Assembly: GCA_902577765.1 (NCBI GenBank)
Contig: CACHAK010000002.1
Location: 1 to 64,000 of the forward strand
Direction of reading: 5' to 3'
DNA: 64,000 nt
From: an uncultured Pelagibacteraceae bacterium
Lineage (GTDB): Bacteria; Pseudomonadota; Alphaproteobacteria; Pelagibacterales; AG-422-B15
Program-made: the position numbers and the translations under genes
Shown here: positions 8,284 to 17,696 of the stretch, piece by piece
Layout of the letters: every line of letters begins with the position of its first letter
Numbering within the stretch: the first letter of the stretch is position 1
Notes under the pieces: model-generated
Database searches by the model: none
Told to the model about the DNA's origin: nothing
The model's input: only the letters and a program-made list of their open reading frames with translations

Positions 8284-10224
8284 TTACCTGTTCATTCGAT
8301 TGTCGATTAAATCATCGACAACTGCCGGTTCGGCCAATGTAGAAGTATCGCCAAGATTGCCGTATTCATTTTCTGCAATCTTTCTTAAAATTCGTCTCAT
8401 AATTTTGCCGGAACGTGTCTTTGGAAGACCGGGGGCCCATTGAATAAGATCGGGTGATGCAATGGGCCCAATTTCTTTTCGAACCCAAGCAACCAGTTCT
8501 TTATATAATTCATCAGAAGTTTCTTCACCTGCGTTTAAGGTTACGTAAGCATAAATTCCCTGACCTTTAATTTCATGAGGGTAACCAACAACCGCCGCTT
8601 CACTGACTTTAGGATGAGCAACGAGAGCCGATTCAACTTCAGCTGTTCCCATTCTGTGACCGGATACATTTATTACATCATCTACTCTTCCAGTGATCCA
8701 GTAATAACCATCTTCATCTCTCCTACAACCATCCCCTGTAAAATATTTCCCATCAAATTGTGAAAAATACGTTTCTATAAATCTTTTATGATCTCCGTAA
8801 ACTGTTCTCATTTGTCCAGGCCAAGAATCTGCTAAACAAAGAGAACCCTCGCAAGCACCTTCAAGAATTTTTCCTTCAGCATCTAAAATTTCAGGTTTGA
8901 CTCCAAAGAAAGGCTTTGTTGCTGAACCTGGTTTTTGTGCAATGGCGCCAGGAAGAGGTGTTATTAAAATACCCCCGGTTTCAGTTTGCCACCATGTATC
9001 AACGATTGGACATTTTTTATCACCAACGACATTATAATACCACATCCACGCTTCTGGATTAATTGGCTCACCAACTGTCCCAAGTAATTTTAGCGAGGAC
9101 CTGCTTGTTTTTTTAACAGGTTCTTCACCTTCTCGCATCAATGCTCTTATTGCAGTTGGCGCAGTATAGAAAATATTAATTTTGTGTTTATCGACCACTT
9201 CCCAAAATCTAGAAGCGCTTGGATAGTTTGGAACACCCTCAAACATGACGGTGACGGCACCATTCGCCAGTGGACCATATACAATGTAACTGTGTCCCGT
9301 AACCCAGCCCACATCTGCTGTGCACCAATAAACATCACCCTCTTTATAATCAAAGACATATTGATGTGTCATCGAGGCATAAACCATATACCCTCCTGTG
9401 GTATGCATGACTCCTTTCGGTTTTCCAGTTGATCCAGATGTATAAAGGATAAAGAGAGGATCTTCTGCTGACATTTCCTCAAGTGGACAGTCATCGGATT
9501 CTTTTTCTGTTAGTTCGTGATACCAAACATCTCTATCGTCTACCCAACCAATATCTCCACCTGTTCTTTTAACAACAATACAATGACGTACGCCACCTGA
9601 AATCGAAATTGCTTCATCTGTATTTTTCTTTAATGGAATTGCTTTGCCACCTCTTACACCTTCATCCGCAGTGATCACAATATCTGATTTACAATCACTT
9701 ATTCTTCCAGCTAACGAGTCTGGAGAGAAACCTCCAAATACAACTGAGTGAATTGCGCCAATTCTTGTACAAGCAAGCATTGCATAAGCTGCTTCAGGAA
9801 TCATTGGCATATAAATAGTTACCCGATCGCCTTTTTTAACTCCAAGAGTTTTCATGCCGTTAGCAAGTTTTGATACCTCGCTGTGCAATTCTTTATAAGA
9901 TATGTGTTTTGAGTCTGCTGGATTATCACCTTCCCAAATGATTGCGGTTTGATCTGCTTTATCTTTTAAATGCCTATCAATACAGTTGCTTGATGCGTTC
10001 AAGGTACCATCGTAATACCACTTGATTGCAAAATTATCTTTATTGTAAGAAACGTCTTTTACTTTTGTATAGGGTTTAATCCAATCAATTCTTTTACCGT
10101 GTTCACTCCAAAACTCTTCATTGTTATTGAGAGAATTTTCATACCATTTATTATATTTGTCAGAATTAATCTGAGCTTCTGCAGACCATTCACTGCTTAC
10201 TTCAAACTTTTCATTTTCACTCAT
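8284..10224 (-). CDS. acs: acetyl-CoA synthetase
   Basis: AMP-forming acetate:CoA ligase of 646 residues, the normal length. The adenylation P-loop '[11 protein letters not shown]', the 'WWQTETGG' motif, the hinge region '[20 protein letters not shown]' and the C-terminal 'SGKIMRR' bearing the catalytic, normally acetyl-regulated Lys are all present. It activates acetate to acetyl-CoA in the cytoplasm, feeding the TCA cycle whose genes appear later in the window. It is followed downstream on the same strand only by the convergent unknown gene; upstream, the EVE gene ends 12 bases earlier, so acs is probably the last gene of a tsaD-gpsA-EVE-acs unit. Confidence 0.97.
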   Translation of the reverse strand: MSENEKFEVSSEWSAEAQINSDKYNKWYENSLNNNEEFWSEHGKRIDWIKPYTKVKDVSYNKDNFAIKWYYDGTLNASSNCIDRHLKDKADQTAIIWEGDNPADSKHISYKELHSEVSKLANGMKTLGVKKGDRVTIYMPMIPEAAYAMLACTRIGAIHSVVFGGFSPDSLAGRISDCKSDIVITADEGVRGGKAIPLKKNTDEAISISGGVRHCIVVKRTGGDIGWVDDRDVWYHELTEKESDDCPLEEMSAEDPLFILYTSGSTGKPKGVMHTTGGYMVYASMTHQYVFDYKEGDVYWCTADVGWVTGHSYIVYGPLANGAVTVMFEGVPNYPSASRFWEVVDKHKINIFYTAPTAIRALMREGEEPVKKTSRSSLKLLGTVGEPINPEAWMWYYNVVGDKKCPIVDTWWQTETGGILITPLPGAIAQKPGSATKPFFGVKPEILDAEGKILEGACEGSLCLADSWPGQMRTVYGDHKRFIETYFSQFDGKYFTGDGCRRDEDGYYWITGRVDDVINVSGHRMGTAEVESALVAHPKVSEAAVVGYPHEIKGQGIYAYVTLNAGEETSDELYKELVAWVRKEIGPIASPDLIQWAPGLPKTRSGKIMRRILRKIAENEYGNLGDTSTLAEPAVVDDLIDNRMNR

Positions 10225-10236
10225 AAGGAAATTATC

Positions 10237-10653
10237 TTATTTGATACCGCCGAGATTGCAAATAATTGTCCACGACTTTTTGTCAATTGGCATAACCGAG
10301 AGACGAGACTGTTTGACCAAGGCTAAGTGATTGAGTTTTGGATGCTCTTTTATTTGAGTCAGGTTTACTTTATTTTTAAGGGCTTTCACAGCTGCCACTG
10401 ACACCATCCCAAAGCGTTTTGATTTATCTGTAGGATCAGGATGATATTTCTTAACGACTTTTACTATACCGACAATATCTCTTTCTTTGACCGAGTGATA
10501 AAAAAAACAAAGATCTCCTTTCTCCATTTTTTTCATATTGTTCGATGCTTGGTAGTTTCTGACACCATCCCAGCCCTCACCTTTACTGCCGGCTTTTACT
10601 TGTTGTGCCCACGACCATGTTTCAGGTTCAGATTTCATTAACCAGTAGTTCAT
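10237..10653 (-). CDS. EVE domain protein
   Basis: The 138-residue protein is a single EVE domain, opening with the hallmark 'YWLMKSEPETWSW' and containing 'GWDGVRNYQASNNMK' and 'GDLCFFYHS'. EVE domains share the PUA/YTH-like fold and are thought to bind modified bases in nucleic acid; the bacterial cellular role is unsettled. The gene lies immediately after gpsA (stop and start abut at 10653/10654) and 12 bases before acs, suggesting co-transcription without a clear functional link. Confidence 0.9.
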   Translation of the reverse strand: MNYWLMKSEPETWSWAQQVKAGSKGEGWDGVRNYQASNNMKKMEKGDLCFFYHSVKERDIVGIVKVVKKYHPDPTDKSKRFGMVSVAAVKALKNKVNLTQIKEHPKLNHLALVKQSRLSVMPIDKKSWTIICNLGGIK

Positions 10654-11652
10654 TTATTCCTTTGTGATTGGTCTATTTAAAAGTTCTTGAATTGTAACAT
10701 CAATATTTTTCTTTCGGTACAAAACTTTATAAATAGCGTCATTGATTGGCAAATCCAATTTCTTTTCAATCGATAGTTTTTTTAATGCCCTAACAGTGAA
10801 CACCCCTTCAGCGACTGAAAATTTTTTTTCTATGATTTGATTAAGTGTTTTACCTTTTGCAAGATCAATTCCTAGAGAAAAGTTTCTAGACTCTTTAGAT
10901 GAACATGTAAGAAACAAATCTCCCATACCAGATAGTCCAGCAAGCGTACTTTTTTTTGCGTTCATAGATTGGGCTACAATTTTTATTTCAGCAAAACTTC
11001 TCGAAATAATTGAAGCAACTGCATTTTCACCATATTTCTTTCCAAAAACAATACCACTAGCTATTGCATAAATGTTTTTTAGAGCTCCAGCAATTTGTGA
11101 CCCAATAATATCATCTGATAAGTATGGCCTCAATGTAGGCGACTTAATGAGCTGAGCAATTTGTTTTGCAACTTGTTCACTTTTTGAAGCAACAACAGTA
11201 GCTGCCGGTAAACCTTTTGCGATCTCAGCAGCAAAATTGGGTCCTGATATAATAGCAATTTTATTTTTTGGAAATATGGAAGTAACAATTTCACTTGGTA
11301 ATTTTAAGCTACTCATTTCTATCCCTTTCGAGCAGCAAACAAATATTGTTTTGGTTTTTATATTTTTTTTTATCTTTAATAAATTGGTTGTTAAATATTG
11401 AACCGGTGAAACCAGAAATAAAATATCACAGTTGACAACATCAGTTATAGATGTTGTGCATTTAATTCTTTTACTTAGCTTGATCTTTGGTAAGTATCTT
11501 TTATTTTCAGATAATTTGTTAATATTTTCACAAACACTTTTTTCTTTCGCCCAAAGAATAACTTTTTCTTTTTTTGTTATAATATTTGCTAATGCAGTTC
11601 CCCATGCACCTGCACCAATTACACCCACTTTATATTTTACACTATCCTTCAA
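10654..11652 (-). CDS. gpsA: glycerol-3-phosphate dehydrogenase [NAD(P)+]
   Basis: This 332-residue enzyme reduces dihydroxyacetone phosphate to sn-glycerol 3-phosphate for phospholipid synthesis. The dinucleotide-binding motif 'GAGAWGTALA' sits at residues 13-22; 'SGPNFAAEIAKGLPAA' and 'GALKNIYAIASG', which carries the catalytic Lys, are typical of GpsA. Length is normal. It overlaps the 3' end of tsaD by 11 bases, an arrangement of tsaD and gpsA common in alphaproteobacteria. Confidence 0.95.
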   Translation of the reverse strand: MKDSVKYKVGVIGAGAWGTALANIITKKEKVILWAKEKSVCENINKLSENKRYLPKIKLSKRIKCTTSITDVVNCDILFLVSPVQYLTTNLLKIKKNIKTKTIFVCCSKGIEMSSLKLPSEIVTSIFPKNKIAIISGPNFAAEIAKGLPAATVVASKSEQVAKQIAQLIKSPTLRPYLSDDIIGSQIAGALKNIYAIASGIVFGKKYGENAVASIISRSFAEIKIVAQSMNAKKSTLAGLSGMGDLFLTCSSKESRNFSLGIDLAKGKTLNQIIEKKFSVAEGVFTVRALKKLSIEKKLDLPINDAIYKVLYRKKNIDVTIQELLNRPITKE

Positions 11653-12724
11653 CTGCCCTTTTACCTTTCATGAATACAGCATTTTTATCAAGAGGCCATC
11701 TTGGACGCGGTTTGAAATTCAATTTATTAAATTTTTTTCTCTCAAATCTCTCAATTCCTGCAAGCGCAATCATTGCGCCATTATCGGTACAGTATTTCAT
11801 TGATGGAAATAAAAACTCACAATTTTCTTTCACACCTAATTGTTCAAGCGATTGTCTTATACTTTTGTTAGCCGCGACACCTCCAGCAACAACTATTTTT
11901 AAATTTTTTTTAGCTCTTACTGAGTTTCTGAAATCATTTATCGCATTCTGAGTTTTGACAAATATAATTTTGTTTATTGTTTCCTGAAACGAAGCGCTCA
12001 TATCTCTTTTGAATTTTTCTGTACGTCTATTTTTTACAACAATATTTGCTACTGCAGACTTGAGTCCTGCAAATGAAAAATGAGAATTTTTCTCATGTAT
12101 TAATGGCATGGGTAATTTAAATTTATTCTTATCTCCATCTAAAGCATATTGTTCTATTTTTGGACCCCCAGGATAGCCAAGTCCTAATAGTCTGGCAGTT
12201 TTATCAAAAGCTTCTCCCAAAGCATCATCAATTGTTGTTCCAATCCGCTTATATGTGTCAAATTTCTTAATGATTGTAAATTCAGTATGACCACCTGAAA
12301 CCAATAATAACAGATAAGGATAATTAATTTCTCTTTCTAGTTTAATAGAAAGAGCGTGACCCTCTAAGTGATTAATTGCAATGAAGGGTTTTTTTAAATA
12401 ATTAGCAAGTGTTTTGCCCGCTATCACACCAACTAACAAACCCCCCAGCAATCCTGGCCCAGCAGTTGCAGCGATCGCATGAATTCCTCTGAATGAAACA
12501 TTTGCCTTCTTCAGTGCTAATTTAATGACTTCATGAATAACATCAGAGTGAGCTCGAGCAGCAAGTTCTGGAACTACCCCGCCATAGATTTTATGAATAT
12601 CGATTTGAGATCTCACAATATTTGAGAGAACTCGAACTTTATTTCCTTTTTTTTCGACAATAGCTACGGAGGTTTCATCGCAACTAGATTCAATGCCGAT
12701 AACCCTTATTAATTTTTTTCTCAT
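11642..12724 (-). CDS. tsaD: tRNA N6-threonylcarbamoyladenosine synthase subunit TsaD
   Basis: The 360-residue protein is the catalytic subunit that transfers threonylcarbamoyl to A37 of ANN-decoding tRNAs. The metal-binding pair is visible as 'NHLEGH' (H119, H123), with 'GIESSCDETSVA' at the N-terminus and 'GGHTEF' and 'VAGGVAANKSIR' further on. It is first in the tsaD-gpsA-EVE-acs unit and is divergent from hemC, with an 86-base shared promoter region. The usual hemC-tsaD divergent order supports the call. Confidence 0.96.
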   Translation of the reverse strand: MRKKLIRVIGIESSCDETSVAIVEKKGNKVRVLSNIVRSQIDIHKIYGGVVPELAARAHSDVIHEVIKLALKKANVSFRGIHAIAATAGPGLLGGLLVGVIAGKTLANYLKKPFIAINHLEGHALSIKLEREINYPYLLLLVSGGHTEFTIIKKFDTYKRIGTTIDDALGEAFDKTARLLGLGYPGGPKIEQYALDGDKNKFKLPMPLIHEKNSHFSFAGLKSAVANIVVKNRRTEKFKRDMSASFQETINKIIFVKTQNAINDFRNSVRAKKNLKIVVAGGVAANKSIRQSLEQLGVKENCEFLFPSMKYCTDNGAMIALAGIERFERKKFNKLNFKPRPRWPLDKNAVFMKGKRAVEG

Positions 12725-12810
12725 ATATATAAAGTAATCAAATTGAATTAATTTTAGTGATTTAATATATTATCACAATGTACCACATATAAGGCTTAGA
12801 ATAAGAATTT
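12725..12810. promoter_or_regulatory. divergent promoter region tsaD/hemC
   Basis: This 86-base AT-rich gap between two divergent start codons must hold both promoters. A short inverted repeat (GTGAT...ATCAC, about 12753-12776) lies near its middle. No convincing -35/-10 pair could be singled out by eye. Confidence 0.4.
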
Positions 12811-13779
12811 ATGTCAAATTTAGAAAAAATTACGATTGGAGTCAGAGAAAGTAAATTAGCTCTTGCTCAATCTGATATTTTTTTACGTGAGGCAAATAAA
12901 ATAGATGAAATCAAAAATAATTATTCTTTTGAGGTTAAAACTTTTAAAACTAAAGGGGATATTTTCAATACCCACAGACTTGATCAAATAGGGGGCAAAG
13001 GACTATTTATAAAAGAAATTGAAGAGCAGATTATCGCTGGAAATGTGGACATTGGGATCCATAGTTTAAAAGATTTACCCGCATTTGGTGAGTTTTCAGA
13101 TCTTGAAATTTCTTGCTGGCTTAAGAGAAATGATACGCACGATGCACTGATTTCAAATAGTGGAAAAGGTATTTTGGAATTACCCGCAGGGTCAGTAATA
13201 GGTACAAGCTCAATTAGAAGAAGGGCACAGGTATTAAATTTAAGAACAGATCTTAAAATTAAGTTATTGAGAGGAAATGTAGATACCCGACTTAAGAAAC
13301 TAAAGGATGGTCAATATGATGCAATCATTCTGAGTTTAGCAGGAATGCAAAGACTTAACGTAGATGATTTGATTACAGAAGTTTTACCCTTCGAAAATTT
13401 TTTGCCAGCAGCTTGTCAAGGTGCCATTGGTATTCAATCAAAAAAAAACAGTATGAATAAAAAAATTTTTTCAAAGCTGAATCACTCTGAAACACAAATT
13501 GTTTGCTCTGCTGAAAGAGAGGTTTTGAAAGTAATTAAAGCTAATTGTAATAGTCCCGTTTCAGTACAAGCGGTCTTAAAAAAAGATGAATTTAAAATTT
13601 CTTGTGAATTATTTGATCACCACGGTAAAATACTTTTTAAAGACGATAAGTTTGGAACAACAAAAAATTATCTCGATGTAAGTCAATCACTCGGCAAACT
13701 AATAATTGAGACGGTTGGTCAAAATAAAATAAATAAACTTGATAAAATAGAAAATGATTTTGATTACTCGCCCGAATGA
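12811..13779 (+). CDS. hemC: porphobilinogen deaminase
   Basis: Hydroxymethylbilane synthase (322 residues) polymerises four porphobilinogen units in haem synthesis. Seen: 'GVRESKLALAQ' at 10-20, 'HSLKDLP' at 84-90 with the catalytic Asp (D88), the Arg-rich 'GTSSIRRRAQ' at 131-140, and C246 in 'KANCNSPVS', the position of the dipyrromethane cofactor Cys. The context around that Cys differs from the common 'GGCxxP' form, but the Cys is retained. The 3' end overlaps hemD by 26 bases. Confidence 0.96.
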   Translation: MSNLEKITIGVRESKLALAQSDIFLREANKIDEIKNNYSFEVKTFKTKGDIFNTHRLDQIGGKGLFIKEIEEQIIAGNVDIGIHSLKDLPAFGEFSDLEISCWLKRNDTHDALISNSGKGILELPAGSVIGTSSIRRRAQVLNLRTDLKIKLLRGNVDTRLKKLKDGQYDAIILSLAGMQRLNVDDLITEVLPFENFLPAACQGAIGIQSKKNSMNKKIFSKLNHSETQIVCSAEREVLKVIKANCNSPVSVQAVLKKDEFKISCELFDHHGKILFKDDKFGTTKNYLDVSQSLGKLIIETVGQNKINKLDKIENDFDYSPE

Positions 13780-14485
13780 AGAAGCTAAAATTCTAAAAAA
13801 TGAATTAACCAAGCAAGGTGTTAGATGTGTCATTAACTCTCTTATATCTTTCAAACTACATTTCAAACAAATTCCCTTTCACAAAAAAAATTATTATTTA
13901 ATATCGAGTGCGCAATCAGTAAGAACGCTCTCTAAGTATAAGAAAAAATATCTTCAACTCTTACAAGATGGTGAATTTTTAGTCGTAGGAAGCAAAGTTG
14001 CAAGTGAACTTAAAAAAATTTGCTTACCTAAAATAATTAAAGTTACAGAAGATACTGATGCAATGTTAAAATTTTTAATCAAAAATAAATTATTAACTCT
14101 TCAAAGTAGAAAAATAATTTTTTTATCCGGTTCTGTAATAAATAAACATTTCTTACATGAAGTTAAGAAAAACAATATAGGTTTAAAAAGAGTCATTCTT
14201 TATTCTGTTAAACCTCTTTTACTTAAACCTGCCACCATCAAATTAATCAAAGAAAATAAAATCAACCAAATTGTTTTATACTCAGGCTTTACTGCAGAAA
14301 TCTTAATAAAACAAATTAAGGCAAAAAGATTGGAAAATGCAATTTCTAAGATAGAGGTTTGCTCAATGAGTAAACGAATAAATAAAGTAGTAAAAAATAG
14401 TTCTTTGTTTAGACAAACGTTTGTTTCAAAAAAACCAAATCAGAAATCAATGATAAGCTTACTAAAGCTTAAAAAAGCGCAATAA
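13754..14485 (+). CDS. hemD: uroporphyrinogen-III synthase (divergent)
   Basis: This 243-residue protein starts 'MILITRPNEEAK', typical of the HemD fold, and has the late 'VLYSGFTAEILI' motif. The family is poorly conserved, so the call leans on its 26-base overlap with hemC and on the two-domain length. The enzyme cyclises hydroxymethylbilane to uroporphyrinogen III. The sequence is very Lys- and Ile-rich, in line with the AT-rich base composition. Confidence 0.85.
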   Translation: MILITRPNEEAKILKNELTKQGVRCVINSLISFKLHFKQIPFHKKNYYLISSAQSVRTLSKYKKKYLQLLQDGEFLVVGSKVASELKKICLPKIIKVTEDTDAMLKFLIKNKLLTLQSRKIIFLSGSVINKHFLHEVKKNNIGLKRVILYSVKPLLLKPATIKLIKENKINQIVLYSGFTAEILIKQIKAKRLENAISKIEVCSMSKRINKVVKNSSLFRQTFVSKKPNQKSMISLLKLKKAQ

Positions 14486-14584
14486 TAATAAAAATGGCTG
14501 TTTTTTAAGATAAATGCTAAATCATAATGTGACAAATATGCATCATCTTTGTAATATTGTATTGAAAATTATCATTATAATTGT

Positions 14585-14613
14585 TTGACTTATTAGGATA
14601 AAGTAAGTTTAAT
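14585..14613 (+). promoter_or_regulatory. candidate sigma70 promoter for the DUF1302 gene
   Basis: A TTGACT box at 14585-14590 is followed after exactly 17 bases by TTTAAT at 14608-14613, about 80 bases before the start codon at 14697. A clear AAGGGGA ribosome site precedes that ATG. The rest of the 14486-14696 gap shows nothing else I can name. Confidence 0.5.
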
Positions 14614-14696
14614 TACCTAGTTTTGATGCTTGAGAAGGATCAGTGTATCTGTGTCTTTTGAGCACTTAACAAATATTTATTTAAGGGGAATAAATT

Positions 14697-17678
14697 ATGA
14701 GACCAAATATAATTAAGACAAGTTTGTCTTCTGCTCTAATTTTCGCATTATCTTTTTTTGGTAACGCATACGCAGTTGACATTAACATGCCGGGTTTCAC
14801 TGGCACAGCAAACCATACTGTAACTTCTGGATTCAGTATGAGAATGGCTGACTATGATTGTAACATATACACAGGTTACACTTATACCGAAACAGCCGTT
14901 ACGACTGGATTGAATACTGTAACAAGAGGTAACGGTGAAGGATGTTCATATAGTGATGATACACCTAAATGGACAGACGCATACGGTAATGTTGCAACGA
15001 AATATAATCAGTATCACGGTTCACAACCAAATGCTGATGATGGTAGCTTGAACTTTGGCCAAGGCGATATCATAAGTGCAAGGCAAAAAATATTTGGTTC
15101 TATTACTGGTTCAACTCCTGATGGTCTCGGTGTTGATATTTCTTACAGTGCTGCATACAACCCTGCGCTTAAAATTAATTCCCCACAATTTAAAGATATG
15201 ACTACTGCCGCAGAGGATGAATTCGAAAAAGACTTTACTATTTACGATGCATACGTAACTGGTTCAGTTGACTCTAATGATGGTGGTTTCGTTGATTACC
15301 AAATTGGTCGATTTGCAACCAACTGGGGTGAAGCGACTTTCATTCCTGTAGGTGCAAATGGCTTAGTAACGAACGCACTTGACCTATCTAAGATTAGAGG
15401 TCCTGGTGCTTCAATCAGAGAAGCTTTAATGCCTACTGAACAAATTACTTTCAGTACTCAAGCGAGCGGTATTTCTATGGAAGCGTACTATCAGTTTGCT
15501 TCTAAAGAAGTAAAGCTTGATCCGTCAGGTTCTTACTTTGGAAGTGACTCCGCTGGTAAAGGTGGAGGAAGCATTTACGCAGGTGGTGCATATGATTATG
15601 AAATAGCTGGTGGATCTGGCTGTTCTCTATCTCAACAAAGTAGTGCAGCTTGTACAGCAGAAGTACTTGCAAATTCAAGAACACGAGCAAACACTGTATT
15701 AAACCAATTAGATGCTGCGTTTGAAGAAATTCTTGATAACACAACTGGTTTAACTCTTGCTAACACTCAGTTTGGTATTACCACAATGGGTAGTGCGTCT
15801 GGTGACAACGACCTTGGCAGTGACTTAAGTGATAACCTAGTTCTTACTGCGGGTAGCGCTGCTCTCGGTATTGCTGCGGGTTCAAATGCAGCCGCAGAAA
15901 CAATAACTGGTGCTGGTACTGAAATTATGTACACAGCTGGCCAGGCAGGTTTCTTATCTAACCTAACAGCTATATCTCAAAGAAATGCTTACGGCGATCT
16001 TCAAAGAGCTGGTGTTGAAATTTTAGCTCATGATCAAAAGCATGTTTATGCTGATGATGGCGGTGAGTACGGACTTCGTTTCGGAACTTACTTAGATGAT
16101 GTTGGAACAGGTGTTGATCTAAACTTCTACTTTGCCAACTACCACAGTAAAGCTCCTTATGTGAGATTTGAAGGATTGCAGAACGGTTTTGCTGGTGACT
16201 ACTACGCACTATTCCGTGCAACTGTCACTGATAACTTTAACTTCTATACGCCAACAGCTCTTGCGGCCTTTGAAAACTCATTAGAGACAAACGGTGGTGA
16301 TCTTTTATATACTGCAATTAAAGATGTTGCTTATGGAGGAACAATTTGTTCTGCAGTATTTGCTGGAGCAGCAGGATCGACTACTCTTAATGCTCTAACT
16401 GGTGGATCTCTTACTAAATATACAATTTCAGATCAGCAAAAAGCTCTGTATATGGACAGAACTTTTGGAACTGACATTACAGGAGAGAGAGCTAAGGTTC
16501 ACAACTCTATGGTTTGTAAACTAACAGCTGATGGTGCAGATACTGCTTCTGGCGGTGGCGGCACTGCAAACGATGCTAACTTTGCTGCAGAATTAACTGC
16601 TGCAACTGTTCTTGCGGCTATCACTCCTTTAAATAATTTGAGATATCAATTTATATATCCGGAAGATAACCAAATCTTAGGTGCAAGTTTTAGTACTAAC
16701 GTTGGAGCTACAACGGTTCAGGGAGAATTCTCTTATCGACCTGACTTCCCTCTAGCTACACCAGCATCAAGTCAGATTAATCAGATGTCAGATGCAACTG
16801 GTGCAACTCAAATGTTGAACTGGCTTGCTTATACAGGTCTAAACGGTCTTGGTACAAATACCTCTAGAGGTTTAGCAACCGATGCCACTGATGCTACTGG
16901 TGACCAACTTCAAGCAATTTTATGGGCAACTCAAACTGCCTATGATGCAGCTTTAAGTGATGGTAACGCTTACGAGAACGCTGTAAGAGACTTTAAGCGT
17001 TCATCTCTTCCTGCGATTTCTCAGGATACGGTTAAGGCTGGTGACTTTTACAGTACAGCTTTTCTGGAATATGATGTGATGTCATTTGACGTTGGTACAA
17101 CAACTTCATTTACCGCTTCTGATCCAATCACTGTTAGCTTAGGTGCAGACTCAGCTGTAATACTTACTGAATTGGCAATGGTCCAAATTAATGACATTGA
17201 TAATTCACGAGGTTATGTAGCTCGTGGCGGTTATTCTGCTAGCGGCGATGATCCTGCAAAATGTATGGGTGCCGTTGGAACGTCAATGTCACCAACCGCT
17301 GGCACAGGAAGTGTTGCTAGTTTAGGTGCTTCAATCTACGACGGATTGTTCGGTAACGGTGGTTACTGTGAAGACAAGCCTGGTGCAGATGATAGATCAT
17401 TCTCTTACAGAATTGTTGGTTCTGCGACTTATAACAATTTCAATAATTCGAGATGGTCTCTAAGCCCTAACTTTGCATTCGCTCATGATCCATCAGGATA
17501 TGGACCTTCATCACTTGGAGGATTTGTTGAAGACAGAATGTCTTTATCTCTAGGTGTGAATGCTTCAGCTGGTGGAACATCAGTCGGACTAAGTTATGTA
17601 AATTATATGGGCGATGAGAACGTAGGTGTCGGTACAGACAAAGACTACCTCACTGCATCCATTTCACACTCATTTTAA
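14697..17678 (+). CDS. DUF1302 family outer-membrane protein, extra long
   Basis: The 993-residue protein has a Sec signal peptide (1-26, ending 'NAYA'). The DUF1302 hallmark lies near 200-260: 'YQIGRFATNWGEATFIP' followed by 'GPGASIREALMPTEQI' and 'SMEAYYQF'. The C-terminus ends in 'TASISHSF', a beta-barrel terminal strand. DUF1302 proteins are predicted outer-membrane channels found with DUF1329, YCF48-like and MMPL/RND proteins; hydrophobic-compound traffic has been suggested but is not settled. It is clearly longer than the 550-700 residues I expect, with Ala/Thr/Gly-rich inserts around 310-420 and 540-640. By eye its GC is higher than that of its neighbours, which may mean high expression or transfer. 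Confidence 0.85.
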   Translation: MRPNIIKTSLSSALIFALSFFGNAYAVDINMPGFTGTANHTVTSGFSMRMADYDCNIYTGYTYTETAVTTGLNTVTRGNGEGCSYSDDTPKWTDAYGNVATKYNQYHGSQPNADDGSLNFGQGDIISARQKIFGSITGSTPDGLGVDISYSAAYNPALKINSPQFKDMTTAAEDEFEKDFTIYDAYVTGSVDSNDGGFVDYQIGRFATNWGEATFIPVGANGLVTNALDLSKIRGPGASIREALMPTEQITFSTQASGISMEAYYQFASKEVKLDPSGSYFGSDSAGKGGGSIYAGGAYDYEIAGGSGCSLSQQSSAACTAEVLANSRTRANTVLNQLDAAFEEILDNTTGLTLANTQFGITTMGSASGDNDLGSDLSDNLVLTAGSAALGIAAGSNAAAETITGAGTEIMYTAGQAGFLSNLTAISQRNAYGDLQRAGVEILAHDQKHVYADDGGEYGLRFGTYLDDVGTGVDLNFYFANYHSKAPYVRFEGLQNGFAGDYYALFRATVTDNFNFYTPTALAAFENSLETNGGDLLYTAIKDVAYGGTICSAVFAGAAGSTTLNALTGGSLTKYTISDQQKALYMDRTFGTDITGERAKVHNSMVCKLTADGADTASGGGGTANDANFAAELTAATVLAAITPLNNLRYQFIYPEDNQILGASFSTNVGATTVQGEFSYRPDFPLATPASSQINQMSDATGATQMLNWLAYTGLNGLGTNTSRGLATDATDATGDQLQAILWATQTAYDAALSDGNAYENAVRDFKRSSLPAISQDTVKAGDFYSTAFLEYDVMSFDVGTTTSFTASDPITVSLGADSAVILTELAMVQINDIDNSRGYVARGGYSASGDDPAKCMGAVGTSMSPTAGTGSVASLGASIYDGLFGNGGYCEDKPGADDRSFSYRIVGSATYNNFNNSRWSLSPNFAFAHDPSGYGPSSLGGFVEDRMSLSLGVNASAGGTSVGLSYVNYMGDENVGVGTDKDYLTASISHSF

Positions 17679-17696
17679 TTAGGGAAAGGGTTAAAA

